Below are positions 1 through 6,598 of a DNA stretch of 8,238 nt, piece by piece. The translations under genes and the position numbers were made by a program. This DNA comes from an uncultured Pseudomonadaceae bacterium (lineage in GTDB: Bacteria; Pseudomonadota; Gammaproteobacteria; Pseudomonadales; Pseudomonadaceae): NCBI GenBank assembly GCA_947630465.1, contig CANRHT010000086.1, positions 1-8,238 of the forward strand, in the 5' to 3' direction. Position 1 is the first letter of the stretch, and every line of letters begins with the position of its first letter. The notes beneath the pieces are model-generated. The model saw only the letters and a program-made list of their open reading frames with translations. It was not told the origin of the DNA and made no database searches.

Positions 1-1089
<1,089 letters not shown>

Positions 1090-1109
1090 CTGATGAGTGG
1101 GCTGGGTGT

Positions 1110-1123
1110 GCGCTGCAGAGCGC
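1110..1123 (+). repeat. Small hairpin in the obg-proB spacer
   Basis: GCGCT and AGCGC form a 5-bp stem around a GCAG loop within the 68-bp obg-proB gap. No T-tract follows, so it is not a convincing intrinsic terminator. It could be an mRNA processing or stability element, or chance. Confidence 0.3.
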
Positions 1124-1144
1124 CATCGAGCATTCAATTTCAAC

Positions 1145-1148
1145 AGGA
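1145..1148 (+). promoter_or_regulatory. Ribosome binding site of proB
   Basis: AGGA lies 9 bases before the ATG at 1158. This spacing favours ATG 1158 (MRDKVTG...) over the in-frame TTG at 1149, which would place the Shine-Dalgarno sequence right against the start codon. Confidence 0.7.
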
Positions 1149-1157
1149 TTGTGTGTT

Positions 1158-2276
1158 ATGCGTGACAAAGTAACAGGCGCTCAGCGCTGGGTCGTGAAAA
1201 TTGGCAGTGCCTTATTGACCGCCGACGGCCGCGGTTTAGACCGTAATGCAATGGCGATTTGGGTTCGACAAATGGTCGCCTTACGTCGCCAAGGTATTGA
1301 TTTAGTGTTGGTGTCGTCTGGTGCTGTGGCGGCAGGTATGAGTCGTCTCGGTTGGCTGGAGCGCCCTAATGCAATCCATGAACTGCAAGCCGCTGCTGCC
1401 GTCGGGCAAATGAGCTTAGTGAAGGCATGGGAAAGCAGTTTTGCTGAGCATAATGAGCGCACCGCCCAAATTTTGCTGACCCATGATGATCTGTCGGATC
1501 GCAAACGCTACCTCAATGCACGCAGCACCTTGCGTACTTTGTTAGAGTTGGGTGTGGTTCCAGTGATCAATGAAAATGATACTGTCGCCACCGATGAAAT
1601 CCGCTTTGGTGACAACGATACTTTAGCGGCCTTGGTGGCGAACTTAGTTGAAGCTGATTTATTGGTGATACTGACCGATCGCGATGGTATGTATGACGCT
1701 GATCCGAGTAAAAATCCTGATGCACAAGTGATCTATGAAGCCCGTGCTGATGATCCAAGTCTTGATGCGATGGCTGGTGGCAGTGCCGGTGCTTTAGGGC
1801 GTGGTGGTATGCAAACCAAATTGCGCGCCGCACGTCTTGCCGCACGTTCAGGTGCGCATACTATTATTGTCGGTGGGCGTTTAGAACATGTGCTGGATCG
1901 GCTGCATGCCGGTGAGCGTTTAGGCACATTGTTAACGCCCGAGCAGTGCCGTGATGGCGCACGTAAACAGTGGCTGGCTGGGCACTTGCAAACGCGCGGG
2001 ACTGTGACCTTGGATGCGGGTGCGGTACAAGCATTAACTCAGGATCACAAAAGTTTGCTGCCTGTGGGTGTAACGGCGGTCGCGGGTAATTTTTTACGTG
2101 GTGAAATGGTGGTCTGTGTCGATCAAGCGGGTGTTGAAGTGGCGCGCGGTTTGAGTAACTACAGTGCAGCCGAAGCCACTAAAGTCATCGGCTTATGCTC
2201 AGACAGTGTCAGTGAAGTCTTAGGTTATTTAGCTGAGGCAGAACTGATTCATCGCGATAATTTAGTTATTCTCTAA
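1158..2276 (+). CDS. proB: Glutamate 5-kinase with C-terminal PUA domain
   Basis: Cytoplasmic enzyme that phosphorylates L-glutamate with ATP to gamma-glutamyl phosphate, the first committed step of proline synthesis. The 372 residues begin with an amino-acid-kinase domain: KIGSALL with Lys14, SSGAVAAG at 53-60, NENDTV at 138-143, FGDND at 150-154, [12 protein letters not shown] at 172-183, and GGMQTK with Lys221. A PUA domain follows from about residue 280 (RGTVTL onward) to about 358, as in the long proteobacterial ProB. The start at 1158 is chosen from the AGGA ribosome site and from agreement with Pseudomonas ProB, which from memory also starts MRDKVTGA and is 372 residues long. It sits 68 bp behind obg and ends about 24 bp before a strong terminator, so it is probably the last gene of its operon. 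proA is not in the window, which is common in this group. In the family, feedback inhibition by proline acts on the kinase domain. Confidence 0.97.
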   Translation: MRDKVTGAQRWVVKIGSALLTADGRGLDRNAMAIWVRQMVALRRQGIDLVLVSSGAVAAGMSRLGWLERPNAIHELQAAAAVGQMSLVKAWESSFAEHNERTAQILLTHDDLSDRKRYLNARSTLRTLLELGVVPVINENDTVATDEIRFGDNDTLAALVANLVEADLLVILTDRDGMYDADPSKNPDAQVIYEARADDPSLDAMAGGSAGALGRGGMQTKLRAARLAARSGAHTIIVGGRLEHVLDRLHAGERLGTLLTPEQCRDGARKQWLAGHLQTRGTVTLDAGAVQALTQDHKSLLPVGVTAVAGNFLRGEMVVCVDQAGVEVARGLSNYSAAEATKVIGLCSDSVSEVLGYLAEAELIHRDNLVIL

Positions 2277-2300
2277 GTCATCGATTGCAGGCTTGGAGCT

Positions 2301-2339
2301 AAAGCCCCAGCGCTCATAACCAGCGCCGGGGCTTTTTTT
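2301..2339 (+). terminator. Intrinsic terminator of the obg-proB operon
   Basis: Arms at 2301-2314 and 2322-2335 form a 14-bp stem with one A-C mismatch around the 7-base loop CATAACC. Seven T residues follow at 2333-2339, partly inside the stem base. The element fills the gap between the convergent proB and nadE stops. Read from the minus strand the hairpin is equally strong but is followed by only a short T run, so it would stop nadE transcripts less efficiently. Confidence 0.92.
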
Positions 2340-2347
2340 ATGGCTGA

Positions 2348-3991
2348 TCAGTCGCCGCGTGCCCACAAGTTAGTCACGGGATAGCGGCGGTCGCCACCAA
2401 AACTACGTTTGCTGATACGTGGACCCAGCGCCGCCTGACGGCGTTTGTATTCGTTGATATCCACCAAACGCAGCATACGCAGTACCATCTCTTGCTCAAA
2501 ACCTTGCGCAATAATGGCTTGCGCCGATTGATCTTCTTCAACGTACAGACGCAGCACCTCATCTAAAATATCGTAAGGCGGTAAGCTGTCTTGATCGGTT
2601 TGCTCTGCAGCCAATTCAGCTGAAGGTGCACGGCTGATCACACGCTCGGGAATGACTGCGCTTAAGCTATTACGGTAGCGTGCCAAGCGGTACACCATGC
2701 TTTTTGGCACATCTTTGAGTAAAGCAAAGCCACCGGCCATATCGCCATAGAGTGTGGTGTAGCCAATGGCTATTTCGCTTTTGTTACTGGTGGTGAGGAC
2801 TAAATAACCATTTTTATTGGATAACGCCATCAGCAGAGTGCCACGGCAGCGTGCTTGCAGATTTTGCTCAGTCGTGTCGTTAGCTGGCGCGGGTAGATCA
2901 GCAAATGCGGGGGCGAGCGTTTGCGTAAAGGCGTCAACCATGGGTGCAATAGCGATGCTTTGGTAGCTGACCCCCATCGTTTTAGCTTGAGCTGCGGCGT
3001 CGTCTTGACTGATTTGTGCTGTGTACTGATAGGGCATCATCACTGTTTGCACTTTATCAGCACCTAAAGCATCAGTGGCGATGGCTAGAACTAAGGCAGA
3101 ATCAATACCGCCGGATAAACCCAGTAGTACGCCCTTAAAGCCGTTGTGCTCCACGTAGTTACGTAGGCTCAGCATCAAGGCTTGGTAAACGCGTGCTTCG
3201 TTGCTGAGTAAAGGCGTAATGACCGAGCGCTCGATATAGCAATCAGAATGAGTGAACTGCAGCTCAACGGCGCACAATTCTTCAGTAAAGGCAGATGCGC
3301 GTTGACGTAAGTTGCCTTGGGCGTCAACGACACAGCTACCACCATCAAAAATCAAATCATCTTGCGCGCCAACTTGGCTGGTGTAGAGAATGGGCATCTC
3401 TGCGTGTTGCGCGTTGCGGCTGAGCATTTGCTCACGCTCGGCTTGCTTGTTGCGATGGAAAGTCGAGGCGTTGAGGCTGACAATCATTTTTGCTTGAGCA
3501 GCGCCGGCTTGTTCAATAAAAGCAGGCTGCCAGACGTCAATACCAATACCGACAGCAATTTTAATGTCATTGATGTCAATGCACAGACCGGCATTGCCAG
3601 GCGTAAAATAGCGCTGAGCAAAGGACGTTGGATCTGTGGGTAAAAACTGTTTTTTATAGACCGCTTGAATACGGCCTGCATGGATATGCGCGCAGCAGTT
3701 ATAGCGTTTATCGCCTTCTTGCCAAGGGTAACCGACCAACACATGCAACTTATGGGGTAAGCCGGTGCAGAGACGGTCGAGCGCGCGCTTAATGCGGATC
3801 TGCATGCTGTCACGTAGCAGCAAGTCTTGCGCGTTGTAGCCGCATAAGGCCAACTCTGGAAATATAATTAAATCAGCGTGCTGATCGTGCGAGGCATGGA
3901 TGCTCGCATCAAGAATACGCTGTGTATTACCATCAATATCGCCAACCCGCATATTCAATTGTGCCAGTACAGCGCGCAGTGCAGTGCTCAT
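2348..3991 (-). CDS. nadE: Two-domain NAD synthetase with apparently inactive glutaminase domain
   Basis: Catalyses ATP-dependent amidation of nicotinic acid adenine dinucleotide to NAD, the last step of NAD synthesis. At 547 residues it has the glutamine-dependent architecture: an N-terminal nitrilase/CN-hydrolase domain (about 1-260) and a C-terminal N-type ATP pyrophosphatase domain (about 275-547). The synthetase half is intact: SGGIDSA P-loop, MMPYQYT, ARCRGTLLMALSNK, SNKSE, YGDMAGGFALLKD, and a C-terminal NEYKRRQ...KRSFGGDRRYP. In the glutaminase half Glu46 (FPELALCGY) and Lys114 (VYKKQFLP) remain, but the nucleophilic Cys of the usual ICED-type motif is Gly150 (VGIGIDVW), the next Glu is Ile151, and the conserved Glu after the Lys motif is Ala125. 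Family knowledge predicts no glutamine hydrolysis, so ammonia or another donor is inferred. The start at 3991 has a well-spaced AGGA; an upstream in-frame start at 4030 would add 13 unconserved residues. The gene is monocistronic, convergent with proB and divergent from the dehydrogenase gene. Confidence 0.95.
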   Translation of the reverse strand: MSTALRAVLAQLNMRVGDIDGNTQRILDASIHASHDQHADLIIFPELALCGYNAQDLLLRDSMQIRIKRALDRLCTGLPHKLHVLVGYPWQEGDKRYNCCAHIHAGRIQAVYKKQFLPTDPTSFAQRYFTPGNAGLCIDINDIKIAVGIGIDVWQPAFIEQAGAAQAKMIVSLNASTFHRNKQAEREQMLSRNAQHAEMPILYTSQVGAQDDLIFDGGSCVVDAQGNLRQRASAFTEELCAVELQFTHSDCYIERSVITPLLSNEARVYQALMLSLRNYVEHNGFKGVLLGLSGGIDSALVLAIATDALGADKVQTVMMPYQYTAQISQDDAAAQAKTMGVSYQSIAIAPMVDAFTQTLAPAFADLPAPANDTTEQNLQARCRGTLLMALSNKNGYLVLTTSNKSEIAIGYTTLYGDMAGGFALLKDVPKSMVYRLARYRNSLSAVIPERVISRAPSAELAAEQTDQDSLPPYDILDEVLRLYVEEDQSAQAIIAQGFEQEMVLRMLRLVDINEYKRRQAALGPRISKRSFGGDRRYPVTNLWARGD

Positions 3992-3999
3992 GCTTAATA

Positions 4000-4003
4000 T
4001 CCT
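4000..4003 (-). promoter_or_regulatory. Ribosome binding site of nadE
   Basis: On the minus strand AGGA lies 8 bases before the ATG at 3991. It supports this start (MSTALRAVLAQ) over the upstream in-frame codon at 4030. Confidence 0.7.
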
Positions 4004-4189
4004 ATAAAAATAACTGAAACAGTTTAGCAAAGCGCAACATATTTGGGGTGTTTGTGCTGATAAATCATCGTGATGGCATTATGACTGCTAAGTCGTGATG
4101 TGTTCTGTGTTGCTTAAATAGTGTTATCAGTGCAGCGCTGTTGGGATGAGCGTACTATACGCCACGGTTTTTACAGTTGTTTTACTATG

Positions 4190-4197
4190 GGAAAGAG
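4190..4197 (+). promoter_or_regulatory. Ribosome binding site of the SDR gene
   Basis: GGAAAGAG lies 5 bases before the ATG at 4203. It supports that start (MQLKDKV) over the in-frame ATG at 4146, which would add 19 hydrophobic residues that do not belong to the SDR fold. Confidence 0.6.
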
Positions 4198-4202
4198 TTG
4201 AT

Positions 4203-4961
4203 ATGCAGTTAAAAGATAAAGTAATCATTGTCACCGGTGGTGGTCAAGGTTTAGGCCGTGCTATGGCTGAGTATCTCGCAGCAAAAGGTGCACGCTTAGC
4301 GCTGGTTGATTTGGATCAGGCGAAGTTGGATGCCGTTGTTGCCGCTTGTGAAAGTACAGGAACACAGGCGCGTTCTTATATCTGCAATGTGGCGAATGAA
4401 GAACAAGTGACGCAGATGGTTGCTCAAGTTGCCGAAGATTTTGGTGCGCTGGATGGTTTGGTCAATAACGCAGGTATTTTACGTGATGGCCTGACCATTC
4501 GTGTGAAAGATGGCGAAATGAGCAAAATGAGCCTGGCAAACTGGCAGGCAGTGATTGATGTCAACCTGACTGCTGTCTTCTTGTGCACACGTGAAGTGGC
4601 CGCGAAGATGATTGAGCTGAAAACTCAGGGTGCGATTGTCAATATTTCTTCAATTTCACGTGCGGGCAATATGGGGCAGGTGAACTATTCTGCAGCCAAG
4701 GCGGGCGTGGCAGCCGACACAGTGGTTTGGGCGAAAGAATTAGCACGTTACGGTATTCGCGTGGGTGCAGTAGCGCCAGGCTTTACTGAAACTGAAATGA
4801 CTTTAGGTATGAAGCCAGAAGCATTAGCCAAAATGACGGCCGGTATTCCTTTGCGTCGTATGGCTAAGCCAGAAGAAATTGCACACTCAGTCGCTTATAT
4901 CTTTGAGAATGACTACTACACCGGTCGTGTTCTTGAGGTTGATGGCGGTTTGCGTTTGTAA
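4203..4961 (+). CDS. FabG-like short-chain dehydrogenase/reductase
   Basis: Classical SDR of 252 residues, probably a cytoplasmic NAD(P)-dependent 3-oxoacyl reductase or related dehydrogenase; the substrate cannot be read from the sequence. A Rossmann fold opens with TGGGQGLG at 11-18, followed by NNAG at 88-91, catalytic Asn121, Ser149/150 (NISSIS), Tyr162 and Lys166 (YSAAK), and PGF(T)ET near 205. The C-terminus FENDYYTGRVLEVDGGLRL is typical of FabG-type tetramers. Asp36 at the end of the second strand (ALVDLD), together with no Arg after the first glycines, suggests preference for NAD(H) over NADP(H); this is inference. A segment around 98-112 (RVKDGEMSKMSL) is an insertion relative to E. 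coli FabG and seems, from memory, to be shared with a Pseudomonas SDR. No fatty-acid synthesis genes are adjacent, so it is probably an accessory paralogue and I give no symbol. It appears monocistronic. Confidence 0.93.
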   Translation: MQLKDKVIIVTGGGQGLGRAMAEYLAAKGARLALVDLDQAKLDAVVAACESTGTQARSYICNVANEEQVTQMVAQVAEDFGALDGLVNNAGILRDGLTIRVKDGEMSKMSLANWQAVIDVNLTAVFLCTREVAAKMIELKTQGAIVNISSISRAGNMGQVNYSAAKAGVAADTVVWAKELARYGIRVGAVAPGFTETEMTLGMKPEALAKMTAGIPLRRMAKPEEIAHSVAYIFENDYYTGRVLEVDGGLRL

Positions 4962-4987
4962 TAACTGCAAGCGTTATGTAGAAATGT

Positions 4988-5016
4988 CCTGCGCCATACA
5001 TCTAGATGTGCGCAGG
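4988..5016. repeat. Composite inverted repeat in the SDR/DUF481 convergent spacer
   Basis: CCTGCGC (4988-4994) pairs with GCGCAGG (5010-5016). Between them lies the 12-base palindrome ACATCTAGATGT (4998-5009), offset by the three bases CAT. The RNA could form a long stem with a 3-base bulge. It overlaps another perfect palindrome, AGGCATGCCT, at 5014-5023. Its place between convergent genes suggests a transcription stop or mRNA 3'-end structure, but no T-tract follows on either strand. The rest of the 145-bp spacer holds only weak repeats, such as CACTGA/TCAGTG at 5024-5029 and 5046-5051, and no gene. Confidence 0.55.
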
Positions 5017-5106
5017 CATGCCTCACTGAAGGTTGCTGTTGTCAGTCAGTGCTTAAGAACTTTTGGGTGCTGATCATAAACATCACGTTGTAGGCTTAAT
5101 TGCACT

Positions 5107-6114
5107 CTACCAACCCACGCCTACGCCAATCAGGTAACGGCGGTCATTCAGGTCACCGTATTGGCTAGAGACCTTGCTCCACTCCGCTTTTAAAGTCAGC
5201 GCGGCCCAGCTGGTGACCTTGTAGCGCAGGCCGGCTTCAGAATCTAAAATGTAATCAATATCACTGATAAAAGGCACACCCACATCGCCTTTGGTGTAAA
5301 GCTCAAAGCTTTTACCGCTGAGATAACGGTTGTAATCCCAAGAGACGGTGCTGGAGTTGAAACTTTGCTTTTCACCGGATTCAAACTGATATTTATTATG
5401 GTTGAGCAAGCTCGATACGGCCAAAGCGCCTAATTCATTATCCCAAAACTGAAAACCCGGTCCCGTACCGTACACATGCTGGCGCCGCAGTTCTTCGATG
5501 TGATCATTGACGTATTTAGCTTTGTTTTTCCAGAACCAGCGCTCAGTGATAAAACGGTCTAGAGCATAGCTGGCCTCAAAGCGCTCCGTCTTTTTAGCAC
5601 TGTTTTTTGTTTCATGGTCATACTCGGTGTCCAGCCCGTGACGCCACAGCCCATGACGTAATTCAGTGCTGACATCTAAGCTATAGTCTTCAATATCATT
5701 TTCTTTCTTTTTGTAGTCGGCAGAAAAGCTAATATTGCCTTTCCAGCGCAGGTCTTCAATGACAGGCTTGGGGCGCATCAGCTGTTGGATATCGGCCAGC
5801 GCAATCTTCTTGGGCGACTCACCGTTGACTAAGGTGACGCTACCTTCAGGGCCCGCGCGTAATGCTTTACTGGTTTCAGTGGTAAAAGCATCGAGTTTAA
5901 CCAATAAAGGCTGCTCAGTTTCCAAGGTGGAGATTTTTGTCATCATTAAGGTTATTGTGCCGGCATAATCTGTTTTTAATAACAGTTTGCCGCTGTCTAA
6001 GACTAGAATATCGCCAGTTATTTTGTCGCCGTTTTTCAGCCATACTGTGTCGGCTTGGGCATAAAAAGAGCAGGTTAAAGCAGCAAAAATACAATACTTA
6101 GCAAAATGACGCAT
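5107..6114 (-). CDS. DUF481-family outer-membrane beta-barrel protein
   Basis: Predicted exported protein of 335 residues of unknown function, related to the YdiY/DUF481 'salt-induced outer membrane protein' group. A Sec signal peptide is visible: MRHFAK, then a hydrophobic core, with likely cleavage after AQA at residue 21. Residues about 22-67 (DTVWLKNGDKITGDI...) form a small strand-rich domain typical of the N-terminus of long DUF481 proteins. From about 125 to the end come alternating polar and hydrophobic strands rich in Tyr and Trp (KGNISFSADY, SLDVSTELRHG, SWDYNRYLSG, AGLRYKVTSW), as in a transmembrane barrel. It ends YLIGVGVGW, an aromatic C-terminal residue suited to BAM-dependent insertion. 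The ribosome site is weak (GAG about 8 bases upstream), but no nearby downstream Met would keep the signal peptide. It is transcribed alone, divergent from atl. No ligand or transport role can be assigned. Confidence 0.88.
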   Translation of the reverse strand: MRHFAKYCIFAALTCSFYAQADTVWLKNGDKITGDILVLDSGKLLLKTDYAGTITLMMTKISTLETEQPLLVKLDAFTTETSKALRAGPEGSVTLVNGESPKKIALADIQQLMRPKPVIEDLRWKGNISFSADYKKKENDIEDYSLDVSTELRHGLWRHGLDTEYDHETKNSAKKTERFEASYALDRFITERWFWKNKAKYVNDHIEELRRQHVYGTGPGFQFWDNELGALAVSSLLNHNKYQFESGEKQSFNSSTVSWDYNRYLSGKSFELYTKGDVGVPFISDIDYILDSEAGLRYKVTSWAALTLKAEWSKVSSQYGDLNDRRYLIGVGVGW

Positions 6115-6217
6115 GATGACGGGCTCAGGCTATAAAATAAAAGTGAAGGACTGGTTTTGCGGCGCACAGTGTAACGCCATGCCATAGCAGACACACAGTT
6201 AAAAATAAGGTTGCAGT

Positions 6218-6598
6218 ATGGCGGCAGAAAATAAGTCACAATTGCGGATCGTCTTATATGTTTTGCTGTCCCATATTCCCTATGGACGTTTAGTCACTTA
6301 TGGTCAGCTGGCGCACATGGTGGGTTATCCCGGTGCGGCACGTGCTGTAGCCCGAGTGCTGAGCTTGTTGCCAGAAGATACACAACTGCCTTGGCATCGT
6401 GTGGTAGCAGCCGGTGGACGTATCAGTTTGTCCAGTACCAGTCGTGCAGGCCAAGAGCAACGCCAGCGTTTACAGGAAGAGGGGGTCTTAGTCGTTAAAG
6501 ACCGTGTAAAATTAATCAATTATCAGTGGCAGCCTACAACTGCCAGTCAAGAGATCGAGTGCGTTTTGCCAATGAAAACAGTTCACCATGGCCAATAA
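6218..6598 (+). CDS. atl: Alkyltransferase-like protein (ATL), MGMT-family DNA lesion binder
   Basis: Homologue of the C-terminal domain of O6-alkylguanine-DNA alkyltransferase in which the acceptor Cys of PCHR is replaced by Trp: PWHR at residues 58-61 (Trp codon 6392-6394). Such ATL proteins (E. coli YbaZ, fission yeast Atl1) bind O6-alkylguanine without repairing it and help direct nucleotide excision repair. Lesion-flipping residues are kept: Tyr28 in VTYGQLA and Arg42 in GAARAV, matching Tyr114 and Arg128 of human MGMT. The fold ends near YQWQP (about residue 109), the normal ATL end. The remaining 17 or so residues are an unconserved tail whose last 11 bases overlap ampG. TAAGG lies 7 bases before the ATG. 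The 103-bp upstream spacer separates it from the divergent DUF481 gene; no clear promoter was recognised there. It probably forms an operon with ampG. Confidence 0.93.
   Translation: MAAENKSQLRIVLYVLLSHIPYGRLVTYGQLAHMVGYPGAARAVARVLSLLPEDTQLPWHRVVAAGGRISLSSTSRAGQEQRQRLQEEGVLVVKDRVKLINYQWQPTTASQEIECVLPMKTVHHGQ

Larger units (their letters stand above)
3992..4202. other. Divergent regulatory spacer between nadE and the SDR gene
   Basis: This 211-bp AT-rich spacer must hold the promoters of both flanking genes. I could not find a pair of -35 and -10 boxes with good spacing on either strand. TACTATAC at 4153-4160 resembles a -10 region for the plus strand but lacks a recognisable -35 partner. A short inverted repeat, AACTG-AAA-CAGTT, lies at 4012-4024, close upstream of nadE. 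No RNA gene or small ORF is convincing here. Confidence 0.45.

Noticed and set aside
1149..1157. TTG at 1149 as proB start
   Set aside because: It would lie directly against the AGGA ribosome site. The ATG at 1158 has correct spacing and matches the Pseudomonas ProB N-terminus.
3317..3643. Plus-strand ORF of 108 codons inside nadE
   Set aside because: It lies wholly antisense to a well-conserved gene, shows no family motif, and reads as a shadow of nadE codon use.
3992..4030. Longer NadE from the in-frame start at 4030
   Set aside because: The 13 extra residues are not part of the nitrilase fold and span the AGGA site that fits the ATG at 3991.
4146..4202. Longer SDR with a hydrophobic leader from ATG 4146
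   Set aside because: The SDR fold begins at MQLKDKV with its own ribosome site. A membrane leader would be unusual for this soluble family.
4879..5073. Plus-strand ORF of 64 codons running past the SDR stop
   Set aside because: It overlaps the conserved SDR C-terminus in another frame, has no ribosome site, and reads through the inverted repeat.
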